From Caproiciproducens galactitolivorans (GTDB taxonomy: Bacteria; Bacillota; Clostridia; Oscillospirales; Acutalibacteraceae): 64,000 nucleotides of DNA. Both the position numbers and the translations under genes were made by a program. Position 1 is the first letter of the stretch; each line of letters opens with the position of its first letter. Below are positions 18,436 to 28,860 of the stretch, in pieces. Below the pieces are notes generated by a model. That model had not been told where the DNA came from. It did not search any database and saw nothing but the letters and a program-made list of their open reading frames with translations. The stretch lies in the NCBI RefSeq assembly GCF_026672255.1, contig NZ_JAPOHA010000002.1, forward strand, positions 262,189 through 326,188, read 5' to 3'.

Positions 18436-19491
18436 ATGGCATACCGGCTGAATGAGAAAATCCGGGATTTAAAGCCTTATGATCCGATAAGCGGGGACTT
18501 TTCCGTCCGGCTGGACGCGAATGAGTCTTTTCTTCCGGTACCGCAGAAGATCCTGCAAAAAATTGCGGAGGCTGTTATTTTAGCGTCTTATAACCGCTAT
18601 CCGGACCCGCTTGCGAAGGAGCTTTGCCAAAGTCTCGGGGAATATTACCATGTAAGCCCGGATTTGGTAACCGCCGGAAACGGTTCGGATGAATTAATTT
18701 CGATCATTTGCAGCGCATTCCTGATGAAAGGTGACACCATGCTGACGCTGTCGCCGGATTTTTCAATGTACCGCTTCTATGCCTCCATTGCTGAGGCAAA
18801 AAGCAAGCAGTATTTCAAGAAACCCGACATGACGATCGATATCGATCAATTGATTGCCGCGGCAAATGCCAGTCAGGCAAAAATGATTCTGTTTTCTAAC
18901 CCATGCAATCCGACCTCGCTCGGTTTAAAAAGAGAGGAAGTCAGGCGGCTGATTACTTCCGTGGACGCGCTTGTTGTTCTTGACGAAGCCTACATGGATT
19001 TCTGGGAGGAATCCATGCTTGACGAGGTGGAGAACTACGATAATCTGATGATTCTGCGCACCTGCTCGAAAGCGTTCGGAATGGCCGGAATCCGGCTGGG
19101 TTTTGCCGTTGCGAACCGGACGCTTACCAATGCGCTGAAAGCGGTAAAATCTCCGTATAATGTAAACACCCTTACACAGAGAACCGGTTCCGTCATTTTA
19201 AAGGAAGGCCAATGGCTGCGTTCCTGCATAGAGGAAATCAAATCCTCCCGTGATATGCTTTCGGAAAAAATGAGCGTTCTGGAAAACAATTACAGCCAAA
19301 GGATGCATGTGTATCCTTCCGTTACGAATTTTCTGTTCGTAAAAATTGCTCAGGCGGAGGAAGTTTATCGTGAGCTTTTAAAATCCGGTGTCGCCGTGCG
19401 GTATTTAGGGGATTTTCTTAGAATCACCACCGGTACAAAAGAAGAAAACGAAAAATTTATGCAGGCGTTTGAAAAAGCCATCCGGCTGTAA
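18436..19491 (+). CDS. hisC: Histidinol-phosphate aminotransferase
   Basis: PLP-dependent transfer of the amino group from glutamate to imidazole-acetol phosphate. The 351-residue class I/II aminotransferase has the HisC-type start VRLDANESFLPVP, the cofactor-binding AGNGSDELI, FSNPCNPTS, VVLDEAYMDF, and the Schiff-base Lys in RTCSKAFGMAGIRLG. The position inside the his operon, one base after hisD, settles the substrate. Confidence 0.96.
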   Translation: MAYRLNEKIRDLKPYDPISGDFSVRLDANESFLPVPQKILQKIAEAVILASYNRYPDPLAKELCQSLGEYYHVSPDLVTAGNGSDELISIICSAFLMKGDTMLTLSPDFSMYRFYASIAEAKSKQYFKKPDMTIDIDQLIAAANASQAKMILFSNPCNPTSLGLKREEVRRLITSVDALVVLDEAYMDFWEESMLDEVENYDNLMILRTCSKAFGMAGIRLGFAVANRTLTNALKAVKSPYNVNTLTQRTGSVILKEGQWLRSCIEEIKSSRDMLSEKMSVLENNYSQRMHVYPSVTNFLFVKIAQAEEVYRELLKSGVAVRYLGDFLRITTGTKEENEKFMQAFEKAIRL

Positions 19492-19504
19492 AAGAGGTGT
19501 ATCC

Positions 19505-20083
19505 ATGAGAACGTCCATTCAAAAAAGAAAAACCAAAGAGACCGATATTTGCATCGAACTGAATCTCGACGGGGGAGAAACGGAAATCTCCACGGGAATC
19601 GGATTCTTTGACCATATGCTGAATTCTTTCGCCGTCCATGGCGGATTCGGGATGAAAATTCAGGCAAAAGGCGATTTACAGGTTGACGGGCATCACACGG
19701 TTGAGGACGTAGGAATCGTTCTGGGAAAAGCCTTTTCACAGGCGCTTGGCGACCGTTCCGGTATTGCGCGCTTCGGTTCCTTTTTTATTCCCATGGATGA
19801 AGCGCTCGCTTTTGCCGCCGTGGATATCAGCGGCAGACCGTTTCTTGTTTTTCAGGCGGATTTCCGGCAGGAACGCGCCGGGGACTTCGATACCTGTCTT
19901 ACGGAGGAATTCTTCCGCGCTTTTGCGATGAACGCCGGAATTACGCTGCACACCCGCGTGGAATACGGTGTGAACGCGCATCATGAAATAGAAGCCCTGT
20001 TTAAAGCGGCCGCCCATGCTATGCGGCTGGCGGTCACCCAAACAGACGCCGGCACCCTGTCCACAAAGGGCTGCCTTTCCTAA
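19505..20083 (+). CDS. hisB: Imidazoleglycerol-phosphate dehydratase
   Basis: Dehydrates IGP to imidazole-acetol phosphate; manganese enzyme. The 192-residue protein shows the two metal-binding His-rich motifs, GHHTVEDVGI and NAHHEIEALFKAAAHA, plus GFFDHMLNSFAVHGGF. The ATG at 19505 is supported by GAGGTG at 19495-19500; an upstream frame opening at 19469 overlaps hisC and lacks a site. This is the single-function form, not the HisB phosphatase fusion. No histidinol phosphatase gene is seen in the operon. Confidence 0.97.
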   Translation: MRTSIQKRKTKETDICIELNLDGGETEISTGIGFFDHMLNSFAVHGGFGMKIQAKGDLQVDGHHTVEDVGIVLGKAFSQALGDRSGIARFGSFFIPMDEALAFAAVDISGRPFLVFQADFRQERAGDFDTCLTEEFFRAFAMNAGITLHTRVEYGVNAHHEIEALFKAAAHAMRLAVTQTDAGTLSTKGCLS

Positions 20084-20098
20084 TTTCGGGAGGTTACT

Positions 20099-20821
20099 AT
20101 GATTCTTTTGCCTGCCATTGATATAAAAGACGGCGAATGTGTGCGCCTTATCAAAGGGGATTATGCAACCGCGCATAAGGTCGCTGCAAACGCCGAAGAA
20201 ACGGCGGAAGGCTTTCGCGCCGCGGGGGCGGAGTGGCTTCATATGGTTGATTTAAACGGTGCGAAGGCAGCCGAGCCGGTGAATACGGAACTTATTTTCC
20301 GTGTTGTGAAAAACAGCGGCCTGAAGGTCGAGGTCGGCGGGGGCATACGGAGTATCAAAACGATCGGCGATTATCTTGAAAACGGAGTTTCGCGGGTGGT
20401 TTTGGGTTCGGCGGCTTTAAAGAATCCTGCGCTTGTGCGGGAAGCCGTTCTTCAATATGGAGAAAAAATCGCCGTGGGGATTGACGCGCGAAACGGGATG
20501 GTTGCCGCGCAGGGATGGACGGAAACTTCCGATCTGAATTATCTGGAACTGGCGAAGCAAATGGAACAGATTGGTGTAAAGTACATTATCTTTACAGATA
20601 TAAGCCGCGACGGTACCCTTACCGGGCCGAATCTAGAAATGCTGAACGCTCTGAACCATGCGGTAACCTGCCATATTATCGCAAGCGGGGGCGTCAAAAA
20701 CCTTGAGGATATCGCAAATTTGCGGAAATTGAATCTTTACGGAGCCATTTGCGGCAAAGCCGTTTATACCGGTGATCTGGATTTGAAATCCGCGATTTGC
20801 TTATGTGAGGAAGAAACATGA
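20099..20821 (+). CDS. hisA: ProFAR isomerase HisA
   Basis: Amadori isomerisation of ProFAR to PRFAR by a TIM-barrel enzyme. The 240-residue protein starts [16 protein letters not shown] with the catalytic Asp, has [16 protein letters not shown] and GSAALKNP, and ends with the second Asp in [15 protein letters not shown] and [13 protein letters not shown]. HisF is a close paralogue, but the [12 protein letters not shown] start and DGTLTGPN mark HisA. hisH would usually lie before it and hisF after it; both are absent here. Confidence 0.96.
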   Translation: MILLPAIDIKDGECVRLIKGDYATAHKVAANAEETAEGFRAAGAEWLHMVDLNGAKAAEPVNTELIFRVVKNSGLKVEVGGGIRSIKTIGDYLENGVSRVVLGSAALKNPALVREAVLQYGEKIAVGIDARNGMVAAQGWTETSDLNYLELAKQMEQIGVKYIIFTDISRDGTLTGPNLEMLNALNHAVTCHIIASGGVKNLEDIANLRKLNLYGAICGKAVYTGDLDLKSAICLCEEET

Positions 20822-21177
20822 AAGCAGAAGTAGGTGTAAAGGCAAATACCTTTATAGATGAATTTTTCAAAAAATCGGCGCTGCTTCCTGCAATTGTACA
20901 GGAAGCGGAAACGAACAAGGTCTTAATGCTGGCCTATATGAACCGGGAGTCCCTGCAAAGGACGTTTGAAACCGGATATACCTGGTTTTACAGCCGGTCG
21001 AGGCAGGAACTTTGGAATAAGGGCGCCACTTCCGGACATTTGCAGAAAGTCGTCCGGATTTACGGGGACTGCGACGACGACACGCTTCTGGTAATTGTAA
21101 AGCAAACCGGCGCGGCCTGCCATACAGGTGCGCACAGCTGCTTCTTTAATGAAATTTGGAGGGATTCCGGTGAATGA
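20818..21177 (+). CDS. hisI: Phosphoribosyl-AMP cyclohydrolase
   Basis: Opens the adenine ring of PR-AMP, third step of the pathway. The 119-residue single-domain protein has [36 protein letters not shown], and the zinc ligands DCDDDTLL and [13 protein letters not shown] with Cys residues. The first 20 residues extend a little beyond the usual start. The ATG overlaps the hisA stop by four bases and hisI overlaps hisE by eight. It is separate from HisE rather than fused to it. Confidence 0.96.
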   Translation: MKAEVGVKANTFIDEFFKKSALLPAIVQEAETNKVLMLAYMNRESLQRTFETGYTWFYSRSRQELWNKGATSGHLQKVVRIYGDCDDDTLLVIVKQTGAACHTGAHSCFFNEIWRDSGE

Positions 21178-21496
21178 TACTTGGCAGGAGTTATACAAAA
21201 CCATACAAAGCAGGAAAGAGAACCGTCAGGAAGGGTCTTATACCTGTTATCTGTTCGAAAAGGGAATCGATAAAATCTTAAAAAAATGCGGGGAAGAATG
21301 CAGTGAAGTCATCATCGCGTCAAAAAACGGGAACAATGCCGAAACGGTGCTCGAAATCTCCGATTTGCTTTATCATCTGACGGTTTTAATGGTGAACGAG
21401 GGCATCCGCCTTGAGGATATACAGGCGGAACTGGATAAACGCAGCGAAAAAACAGGAAATCTGAAAACCTTTCATCAAGTCGATAAAAACAGCTGA
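21170..21496 (+). CDS. hisE: Phosphoribosyl-ATP diphosphatase
   Basis: Removes pyrophosphate from PR-ATP, second pathway step. The 108-residue protein has the MazG-like helical core: [26 protein letters not shown] and [14 protein letters not shown], which carry the metal-binding Glu and Asp. I use the GTG at 21170 because TGGAGGG at 21157-21163 is well placed; an earlier in-frame ATG at 21128 lies inside hisI. It ends the operon 7 bases before the terminator hairpin. Confidence 0.95.
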   Translation: MNDTWQELYKTIQSRKENRQEGSYTCYLFEKGIDKILKKCGEECSEVIIASKNGNNAETVLEISDLLYHLTVLMVNEGIRLEDIQAELDKRSEKTGNLKTFHQVDKNS

Positions 21497-21497
21497 C

Positions 21498-21527
21498 AAA
21501 AGACCGGCGCACTGCGCCGGCCTTTTC
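21498..21527. terminator. Terminator shared by the his operon and the pseudouridine synthase gene
   Basis: CCGGCGC (21504-21510) pairs with GCGCCGG (21514-21520) with A-rich and T-rich flanks (AAAAG on one side, CCTTTT on the other). It can stop the his operon on the plus strand and the convergent gene on the minus strand. Confidence 0.85.
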
Positions 21528-21532
21528 TATGC

Positions 21533-22492
21533 TTATTTCCAACTGTAAAAATCCTTTAAAAACCAGATTTCTTTTGCTTCATACTTCTGATTATTCAGGT
21601 AGTTTAAGATTCCTGCATCGGTGGAAAAGGTAAAATTCAATCGATAGGAATACAGCGCCTGATAAGAAAATCCTATTTTTTTATTTAAGGCGTTGGTTCC
21701 GTATTTTCCGTCCCCGGCAAGCGGGTGGCCGATGGACGCTAAGTGCGCGCGGATTTGATGGGTTCGGCCTGTCAGCAGTTCGACTTCCAGAAGGCTGTAC
21801 CCGCCTCTTTCCTCCAGCACACGGTAGCGGGTGCGAATAGGTTTCGTTCCCTTGGCCGCTTTTTTGGAGATATATACACGGTTTTGGCTTTCGTTTTTTT
21901 CAAGAAAACCCTCCAAAGTATCCTCTTTTTTTTCCATTCTGCCATACACGATACACAGGTACAGCTTTTGCATTTCCCGATTTTTAACTTTTTCATTCAT
22001 AATGCGGAGCGTTTCCGCGTTTTTGGCTGCCATTACGATTCCGCCGGTATTCCGGTCGATCCGGTTAATGAGGGCGGGGGCAAAGGAATTTTCATCTTCC
22101 GGCCGGTATTCGTGTTTTTCATACAAATAATGCTGCACGCGCGCAATCAGGGAATCAAAATGATAATTTTCGTCCGGGTGGACAATCAGCCCCGGCTTTT
22201 TGTCCAGAATCATGATATTTTCATCTTCATAAATGATGTTCAGCTTGTTCGGCGCTTTCAGAAAATCATACTCTTCCGGTTTCTGCTGAAAGAACTCGTC
22301 TTTTAAATACATCGTCAGGACATCGCCTTCATTCAGATGGGTGGAAATTTCACAGCGCTTTCCATTCAGCTTGATATCCCTTTTCCGGATACTTTTATAC
22401 ATCATGGAATGCGGAAGATTCTGAAAGGTTTTGGTTAAAAATTTATCCAGTCTTTGTCCGGCGTCATTTTGGCCGATAATGATTTCTTTCAT
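21533..22492 (-). CDS. RluA family pseudouridine synthase
   Basis: Isomerises uridine to pseudouridine in rRNA or tRNA. The 319-residue protein has an N-terminal S4 RNA-binding domain (RLDKFLTKTFQN through KLNGKRCEI) and then the RluA catalytic domain. The catalytic Asp lies in LINRIDRNTGGIVMAAKN (near residue 145), and LLTGRTHQIRAHLASIGHPLAGDGKYG lies near residue 240. The site modified cannot be told from sequence; RluC, RluD and Firmicutes YhcT/YlyB types look alike. It is transcribed toward hisE. Confidence 0.92.
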   Translation of the reverse strand: MKEIIIGQNDAGQRLDKFLTKTFQNLPHSMMYKSIRKRDIKLNGKRCEISTHLNEGDVLTMYLKDEFFQQKPEEYDFLKAPNKLNIIYEDENIMILDKKPGLIVHPDENYHFDSLIARVQHYLYEKHEYRPEDENSFAPALINRIDRNTGGIVMAAKNAETLRIMNEKVKNREMQKLYLCIVYGRMEKKEDTLEGFLEKNESQNRVYISKKAAKGTKPIRTRYRVLEERGGYSLLEVELLTGRTHQIRAHLASIGHPLAGDGKYGTNALNKKIGFSYQALYSYRLNFTFSTDAGILNYLNNQKYEAKEIWFLKDFYSWK

Positions 22493-22588
22493 ATTTTTTA
22501 AGACCGCTCCTTCAATGAATTTGCCGTAAATACTGCAAATACCTGTACGATTATAACATGGATTGCGCGGGAGAGAAAGATTAAATAC

Positions 22589-22617
22589 TTTTCAAAAAAC
22601 ATTTTTTAGTATATAAT
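22589..22617 (+). promoter_or_regulatory. Probable sigma-A promoter of pyrE
   Basis: TATAAT at 22612-22617 is consensus; the -35, TTTTCA at 22589-22594 with a 17-base spacer, is weak. No PyrR-type leader or terminator is seen between it and pyrE. Confidence 0.5.
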
Positions 22618-22646
22618 AAAATGAAATATAGTAAGGGGTTTTGAAT

Positions 22647-23228
22647 ATGATAACGCAGCAAAGAGTAATGGAAATATTACAGGAAGCAGGTGTTTTGCTT
22701 GAAGGACATTTTAAATTGACATCCGGCAGACACAGCAATAAATATCTGCAATGCGCTAAAATTTTTCGAAATACAAAATACAGCGAGGAGCTTTGCGCCG
22801 CTCTTGCGGAGCAGTATCAGAACGACAACGTGCAGATCGTGATCGGGCCGGCAATGGGCGCCGTGCAAATGGCTTATGAAGTTAGCCGTCCTTTGCATTG
22901 CGAAAACTTTTTCGCGGAGCGCGATGAGAACGGCAAAATGACCTTACGGCGCGGTTTCGCTGTAAATCCCGGCGACAGGGTCCTGGTTGTGGAAGACGTG
23001 GTTACAACCGGCGGTTCCGTGCGGGAAGTGATTGATCTTGTAAAGGAGGCGGGTGGTATCGTTGTTGGCGTAGGTTCCATCGTTGACCGCACCGGCGGGA
23101 AGATCGATTTCGGTGTGCCGTTTCGGGCGGTTATATCGCTTGACGTACAGTCCTGGGAACCTGAAAATTGTCCTCTCTGCAAAGCCGGAGCTCCGGCACC
23201 GGTGAAACCTGGCAGCCGTAAAATATAA
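22647..23228 (+). CDS. pyrE: Orotate phosphoribosyltransferase
   Basis: Joins orotate and PRPP to make OMP in pyrimidine synthesis. The 193-residue protein has LLEGHFKLTSGRHSNKYLQCAKI at the start and the PRPP-binding motif RVLVVEDVVTTGGSVREVID (about 110-129). The C-terminal SLDVQSWEPENCPLC is found in the Clostridia/Thermus-type PyrE. I use the ATG at 22647, with AAGGGG eight bases ahead; the TTG at 22641 is too close to it. It stands apart from other pyr genes and is followed by radC. Confidence 0.95.
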   Translation: MITQQRVMEILQEAGVLLEGHFKLTSGRHSNKYLQCAKIFRNTKYSEELCAALAEQYQNDNVQIVIGPAMGAVQMAYEVSRPLHCENFFAERDENGKMTLRRGFAVNPGDRVLVVEDVVTTGGSVREVIDLVKEAGGIVVGVGSIVDRTGGKIDFGVPFRAVISLDVQSWEPENCPLCKAGAPAPVKPGSRKI

Positions 23229-23249
23229 AAAATAGGGGGGCAGGCGCCG

Positions 23250-23999
23250 TTGGTTCAAAACAAGGAAGGCCAAGAGAAAAAAACAGACGCGGCCAAGCCT
23301 GTTCACAGTGGACACAGAGAACGAATAAAAAGTAAATTTCTAAAGGAAGGGCTTGACGGTTTCGAACCGCACGCAGTTTTGGAATTGCTCCTATTTTACG
23401 GGATTCCATTAAAAGATACGAATCCCATAGGACATGCCCTGCTGCAAAAATTCGGTTCGCTTTCCGCCGTATTTGACGCACCGTATGAGGAACTTTTAAA
23501 AGTGGACGGAGTGGGAAAATCCGCCGCGACGCTGATAAAATTAATTCCGCAGGTTTGCCGCCGATATCAGGAAAATCTGGACAAAGACAAGAACATGATT
23601 TTCAGCTACGAAGAGGCCGGCAGGATTTTAATCAATAAATTTATCGGCCGCCCCGAAGAAGCCATTGTCCTGATGCTTTTGGACAGCAGAAACCGGATGA
23701 TCTATTGCAGCGTCATGAACGAAGGAACGGTAACGACCGCAAATATCTATGTGAAAAATATCATCCGGCTTGCCGTTCAGTATAATGCGGCCTATGCGAT
23801 CCTTTCCCATAATCATCCCAGTGGGGACTGTATGCCGTCAAGGCAGGATCTGCGTTCAACCGAGTCGATCAGCGAAGCTCTGAAAACCGTGGAGGTCAAG
23901 TTGATCGACCATATTATCGTGAGCGGGAATGATTTCTTTTCTCTTGCAAACAGTGGGATTTTACCGGAAGTTTTTGATTCCGGATTCGATACGGAGTAA
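23250..23999 (+). CDS. radC: RadC family JAB-domain protein
   Basis: Named a DNA repair protein but with no proven repair role; the C-terminal domain is a JAMM/MPN zinc-protease-like fold. The 249-residue protein has an N-terminal helix-hairpin-helix (GSLSAVFDAPYEELLKVDGVGKSAATLIKLI) and the metal motif AILSHNHPSGDCMPSRQDLRST. The invariant Glu is upstream in the RPEEAIVLMLLDSRN region. The start is TTG at 23250 after GGGGGG. It is four bases before uvrB, so the two may be co-transcribed. Confidence 0.93.
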   Translation: MVQNKEGQEKKTDAAKPVHSGHRERIKSKFLKEGLDGFEPHAVLELLLFYGIPLKDTNPIGHALLQKFGSLSAVFDAPYEELLKVDGVGKSAATLIKLIPQVCRRYQENLDKDKNMIFSYEEAGRILINKFIGRPEEAIVLMLLDSRNRMIYCSVMNEGTVTTANIYVKNIIRLAVQYNAAYAILSHNHPSGDCMPSRQDLRSTESISEALKTVEVKLIDHIIVSGNDFFSLANSGILPEVFDSGFDTE

Positions 24000-24002
24000 A
24001 CT

Positions 24003-25964
24003 ATGGATTTTAAATTGGTCTCGAAATATCAGCCGAAGGGTGATCAGCCCAAGGCAATTCAGCAGCTTGTCGACGGAATTTTAAAAGGTGATAAGGAACA
24101 AACGCTTCTTGGTGTTACCGGTTCCGGCAAAACATTTACGATGGCAAATGTCATTGCGCAGCTGAACCGTCCGACGCTTGTTTTGGCGCACAATAAAACA
24201 CTTGCCGCCCAGCTTTGTTCCGAATTTCGCGAATTTTTCCCGGAAAATTCGGTGGAATACTTTGTAAGCTATTATGATTATTACCAGCCGGAAGCGTATA
24301 TCGCCACGACGGATACCTATATTGAAAAAGATTCCGCGATTAACGATGAAATCGATAAGCTGAGGCACTCTGCTACCTCGGCTCTTTCGGAGCGCCGCGA
24401 TGTTATTATTGTTGCCAGCGTGTCCTGTATTTACAGCCTCGGCGACCCGATCGACTACCGCACGATGGTCATCTCTCTGCGCCCGGGAATGAAAAAGAGC
24501 CGGGACGAATTGCTGCGCAAGCTGGTTGAAATTCAATACGAGCGAAACGATATCAATTTAACCCGTAATAAATTCCGTGCGCGGGGCGATGTTGTGGAGA
24601 TTTTCCCGGCTCAGTCAAACGATACGGTTATCCGTGTGGAATTCTTCGGGGACGAGATCGACCGGATCAGTGAAATCAACGCCCTGACAGGGGAATTAAA
24701 AGCCGTACTAAAACACGTTGCGATTTATCCGGCGTCCCATTATATTGTACCCAGAGAGAAAATGCAGCGTGCTTTAAAAGAGATTGAACAGGAAATGGAA
24801 GAACGCGTCGCGTACTTTAAAAGCAAGGAAAAACTGATCGAAGCGCAGCGGATTCAGGAACGTACGCAGTATGATATTGAAATGCTGGGGGAAATCGGTT
24901 TTTGCAAAGGGATCGAAAACTATTCGCGCGTAATGTCCGGCCGGGCGCCCGGAAGCGCGCCGTTTACCCTTCTGGACTATTTTCCGAAGGATTTTTTGCT
25001 GTTTGTAGATGAATCGCACGTTACCCTGCCGCAGGTGCGTTCCATGTATGCCGGCGACCGTGCGCGGAAAGAATCGCTGATTGAATTTGGCTTCCGGCTT
25101 CCGTCGGCTTATGACAACCGTCCGTTGAATTTTGATGAATTTTACACGCACGTGAATCAGGCGGTCTTTGTCAGCGCGACACCCGGTGATCTGGAAAAGG
25201 AAAAATCCGCTCAGATTGTGGAGCAGGTCATCCGCCCGACCGGCCTTGTCGACCCGGAAGTCATTGTTAAGCCAACGGACGGCCAGATTGACGATTTGAT
25301 TTCGGAAATCAATCTGCGCGCCGCAAACGGAGAACGCGTTCTGGTAACGACGCTGACGAAGAAAATGGCGGAGGATCTCACCTCGTATCTGGAGGGAATG
25401 GGAATCCGTGTGCGCTATATGCATCATGATATCGATACCGTTGAACGGATGGAAATTATCCGCGACCTGCGCCTTGGCGAATTCGATGTGCTGGTCGGCA
25501 TCAACTTACTGCGCGAGGGGCTGGATATTCCGGAGGTTTCGCTCGTTGCCATTCTGGATGCGGATAAAGAAGGTTTCCTGCGTTCCGAGCGTTCGCTGAT
25601 TCAGACGATCGGCCGTGCGGCGCGCAATGCGAACGGGCAGGTTATCATGTATGCGGACAGCGTGACCCCGTCCATGGAATCGGCCATACGGGAAACGGAG
25701 CGCCGCCGCGCGATTCAGACGGCATATAATCAGGAGCACGGCATCGTTCCGAAGACGATCATTAAGAAGGTATCCGAAATACTGGAAATATCGACGCATA
25801 AAGAGGACGAGAAGGGTAAGAAGCAGAAGCGCTTAAGCCCGAACGAACGCAAATTGATGATTGAGCAGCTTACAAAGGAAATGAAAGCGGCGGCAAAGCT
25901 GCTTGAATTTGAGCACGCGGCTTATCTGCGTGACAAAATCAAACAGTTAAGCGGCGGCAAATAG
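24003..25964 (+). CDS. uvrB: Excinuclease ABC subunit B
   Basis: Damage-verifying helicase of nucleotide excision repair. The 653-residue protein has the Walker A GVTGSGKT (about 38-45), the beta-hairpin [15 protein letters not shown]-type [11 protein letters not shown], helicase motifs VSATPGDLE and [13 protein letters not shown], and QTIGRAARN. It ends with the UVR domain ([24 protein letters not shown]) that binds UvrC. It lies 23 bases before uvrA. No uvrC is in the window. Confidence 0.98.
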   Translation: MDFKLVSKYQPKGDQPKAIQQLVDGILKGDKEQTLLGVTGSGKTFTMANVIAQLNRPTLVLAHNKTLAAQLCSEFREFFPENSVEYFVSYYDYYQPEAYIATTDTYIEKDSAINDEIDKLRHSATSALSERRDVIIVASVSCIYSLGDPIDYRTMVISLRPGMKKSRDELLRKLVEIQYERNDINLTRNKFRARGDVVEIFPAQSNDTVIRVEFFGDEIDRISEINALTGELKAVLKHVAIYPASHYIVPREKMQRALKEIEQEMEERVAYFKSKEKLIEAQRIQERTQYDIEMLGEIGFCKGIENYSRVMSGRAPGSAPFTLLDYFPKDFLLFVDESHVTLPQVRSMYAGDRARKESLIEFGFRLPSAYDNRPLNFDEFYTHVNQAVFVSATPGDLEKEKSAQIVEQVIRPTGLVDPEVIVKPTDGQIDDLISEINLRAANGERVLVTTLTKKMAEDLTSYLEGMGIRVRYMHHDIDTVERMEIIRDLRLGEFDVLVGINLLREGLDIPEVSLVAILDADKEGFLRSERSLIQTIGRAARNANGQVIMYADSVTPSMESAIRETERRRAIQTAYNQEHGIVPKTIIKKVSEILEISTHKEDEKGKKQKRLSPNERKLMIEQLTKEMKAAAKLLEFEHAAYLRDKIKQLSGGK

Positions 25965-25987
25965 AGCATATGGAGGTTTCATCTTAG

Positions 25988-28813
25988 ATGACGGCGAAGA
26001 ACATTTTTGTAAAAGGCGCAAGGGAGCATAACTTAAAGAACATTGATATTGAAATTCCGCGTGATGAGCTGATTGTGTTTACCGGCCTTTCCGGTTCGGG
26101 AAAATCCTCCCTTGCTTTCGATACCATCTATGCCGAGGGGCAGCGCCGCTATGTCGAATCGCTTTCCTCCTACGCCCGTCAGTTCCTGGGGCAGATGGAA
26201 AAACCGGATGTGGATTATATTGAAGGGCTTTCTCCCGCGATTTCCATCGACCAGAAAACAACGTCGAAAAACCCGCGTTCCACGGTCGGAACCGTAACGG
26301 AAATCTACGATTACCTGCGTCTTCTGTATGCCCGCATCGGTGTGCCGCACTGCCCGATCTGCGGCCGGGAGATCAAGCAGCAAACGATTGACCAGATTGT
26401 CGACCGAATTCTGAATTTACCGGAAGGAACGAAAATTCAGGTGCTCGCTCCGGTTGTCCGCGGCCGTAAAGGGGAACATGTAAAAGAGTTTGAGGCCGCG
26501 CGCAAGGGCGGTTTTGTCCGCGTTCGCGTGGACGGCATCATTTACGATTTATCCGAGAATATCAAGCTCGAGAAAAACGTGAAGCATACCATTGAAATTG
26601 TTGTGGACAGGCTTGTCATTCATCCCTCCATTCAGTCGCGCCTTTCCGATTCGATTGAAACGGCATCCGCGTTGGCGGGCGGGATTACGGCTGTGAGCGT
26701 TGTGGATGGGGAAGACATCACCTTTTCGCAGAATTACGCCTGTCCGGAACACGGTATCAGCGTGGAAGAGCTTTCTCCGCGGATGTTTTCCTTTAACAAT
26801 CCGTTCGGCGCCTGCCCGAAATGTACCGGGCTCGGCGTATTTATGAAAATCGACCCGGATTTGATTATTCCGGATAAATCACTTTCTATTAACAAAGGCG
26901 GGCTGAAGGCGAGCGGCTGGGCGATGGAGGGCAGCACGATTGCCTCCATGTATATGCGCGCCCTTGCAAAGCATTATCATTTTTCCCTTGATACACCGAT
27001 GGGAAAACTTCCGCCGGAGATTATCGATATTCTTCTTTACGGCACCAAAGGGGAAAAAATTAAGGTGGAGCGCCGGAACGAATACGGAAGCGGCGTTTAC
27101 CAGACGGAATTTGAAGGAATTATCAATAATCTGGAACGGCGTTTCCGTGAAAGCCAGAGCAACTGGATTAAGGAAGAAATCGAATCCTATATGAGCGCGA
27201 TTCCCTGCGACGCCTGCCATGGAAAACGCTTGTCTCCGGTCAGCCTGGCTGTGACCGTCGGCGGGATCAATATCAGCGATTTTTGCGATAAGTCCGTCAC
27301 ACAGGCGCTGGACTTTATCAATGACCTGACCCTTTCCGAGCGGGACGCAATGATCGCTTCGGCCATTTTAAAGGAAATCAAAAGCAGGCTGGGATTCCTG
27401 AAAAGCGTCGGGCTGGAATATCTGACCCTTTCCCGTTCCTCCGGCACGCTTTCCGGGGGAGAAAGCCAGCGTATCCGCCTTGCCACGCAGATCGGTTCGT
27501 CCCTCATGGGCGTGCTGTATATCCTTGATGAACCGAGTATCGGCCTTCATCAGCGCGACAACGACAAGCTTCTTGCCACCCTCAAGCACCTGCGCGATTT
27601 GGGCAATACCGTAATCGTGGTGGAACATGACGAAGACACCATGCGCGCTTCCGACCATATTGTGGATATCGGTCCGGGCGCGGGAATCCACGGCGGCAAT
27701 GTCGTGTTCAACGGCAAGGTTGAAGACATTGTGAATTGCAAAGAATCCATTACCGGGCAATATCTGAGCGGAGCAAAACGGGTGGAGGTTCCCGAAACCC
27801 GGCGCAAAGGCAACGGGAAAAAACTGAAAATTATCGGTGCTTCCCAGAACAATCTGAAGAATATCGATGTGGAGATTCCACTTGGAGAGTTTGTCTGTAT
27901 TACAGGGGTTTCCGGTTCGGGAAAGTCATCCCTTATTAATGAAATTCTGTACAAATACCTTGCTTCGGAGCTGAACGGAGCGAAATGCCGTCCGGGCGCG
28001 TTTAAAGCGATGAAAGGCGTTTCGGGGCTGGACAAGGTGATTCAGATCAATCAGTCTCCGATCGGAAGAACCCCGCGTTCCAATCCCGCCACCTATACCG
28101 GCGTGTTTACGGATATCCGCGAGTTGTACGCTTCCACGCAGGATGCCAAGCTGCGCGGTTTCAGCTCGGGCCGTTTTTCCTTTAATGTAAAAGGCGGGCG
28201 CTGTGAAGCCTGCCAGGGCGACGGCATTATCAAAATCGAAATGCACTTTCTGCCGGATGTATACGTCCCGTGCGATGTCTGCAAGGGAAGACGCTATAAC
28301 CGGGAAACGCTCGAGATTAAATATAAAGGCAAAAATATCTATGACGTGCTGGAGATGACGGTAGAGGAAGGGCTGGAGTTCTTTTCCAGCATTCCGAAAA
28401 TTGCGCGGAAGCTGCAAACATTACAGGAAGTGGGGCTGGGATACATTAAAATCGGGCAGCCGGCTACTACACTGTCCGGCGGTGAAGCGCAGCGCGTAAA
28501 GCTTGCAACCGAGCTTTCCAAACGCCCGACCGGAAAAACCATTTATATTCTGGACGAACCGACAACCGGCCTCCATATTGCGGACGTTCACAAGCTGATC
28601 GAAGTTCTGCAGAAGCTGGTGGACAACGGCAACACGGTTGTGGTGATCGAGCATAATCTGGACCTGATTAAGACGGCCGATTATATTATCGACCTCGGGC
28701 CGGAAGGCGGGGACGGCGGCGGAAGAGTGATCGCCAAAGGAACTCCGGAGCAAATTGTAAAAGTGAAAGAATCTTACACGGGGCAGTATCTGAAAAAGCT
28801 GCTTCTGAAATAG
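25988..28813 (+). CDS. uvrA: Excinuclease ABC subunit A
   Basis: Damage-recognition ATPase of nucleotide excision repair. The 941 residues hold two ABC ATPase modules: Walker [10 protein letters not shown] near 32 and GVSGSGKSS near 640, with signatures [13 protein letters not shown] and [13 protein letters not shown]. Zinc sites are CPICGREI near 120, the insertion CPEHG-CPKC, and [12 protein letters not shown] with [10 protein letters not shown] in the C-terminal half. The length is normal and all motifs are intact. GGAGGT lies ten bases before the ATG. Confidence 0.98.
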   Translation: MTAKNIFVKGAREHNLKNIDIEIPRDELIVFTGLSGSGKSSLAFDTIYAEGQRRYVESLSSYARQFLGQMEKPDVDYIEGLSPAISIDQKTTSKNPRSTVGTVTEIYDYLRLLYARIGVPHCPICGREIKQQTIDQIVDRILNLPEGTKIQVLAPVVRGRKGEHVKEFEAARKGGFVRVRVDGIIYDLSENIKLEKNVKHTIEIVVDRLVIHPSIQSRLSDSIETASALAGGITAVSVVDGEDITFSQNYACPEHGISVEELSPRMFSFNNPFGACPKCTGLGVFMKIDPDLIIPDKSLSINKGGLKASGWAMEGSTIASMYMRALAKHYHFSLDTPMGKLPPEIIDILLYGTKGEKIKVERRNEYGSGVYQTEFEGIINNLERRFRESQSNWIKEEIESYMSAIPCDACHGKRLSPVSLAVTVGGINISDFCDKSVTQALDFINDLTLSERDAMIASAILKEIKSRLGFLKSVGLEYLTLSRSSGTLSGGESQRIRLATQIGSSLMGVLYILDEPSIGLHQRDNDKLLATLKHLRDLGNTVIVVEHDEDTMRASDHIVDIGPGAGIHGGNVVFNGKVEDIVNCKESITGQYLSGAKRVEVPETRRKGNGKKLKIIGASQNNLKNIDVEIPLGEFVCITGVSGSGKSSLINEILYKYLASELNGAKCRPGAFKAMKGVSGLDKVIQINQSPIGRTPRSNPATYTGVFTDIRELYASTQDAKLRGFSSGRFSFNVKGGRCEACQGDGIIKIEMHFLPDVYVPCDVCKGRRYNRETLEIKYKGKNIYDVLEMTVEEGLEFFSSIPKIARKLQTLQEVGLGYIKIGQPATTLSGGEAQRVKLATELSKRPTGKTIYILDEPTTGLHIADVHKLIEVLQKLVDNGNTVVVIEHNLDLIKTADYIIDLGPEGGDGGGRVIAKGTPEQIVKVKESYTGQYLKKLLLK

Positions 28814-28818
28814 AGAAA

Positions 28819-28849
28819 GGCCATACGGCTGCATTGCAGCCGTATGGCC
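28819..28849. terminator. Hairpin terminator between convergent uvrA and EamA gene
   Basis: A perfect 14-bp stem (28819-28832 with 28836-28849) has an ATT loop. The T-run after it is broken (TGTTCGTTCTG) on the plus strand and the minus-strand side reads TTTCTC, so it is not a textbook terminator in either direction, but its place between convergent genes supports that role. Confidence 0.7.
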
Positions 28850-28860
28850 TGTTCGTTCTG

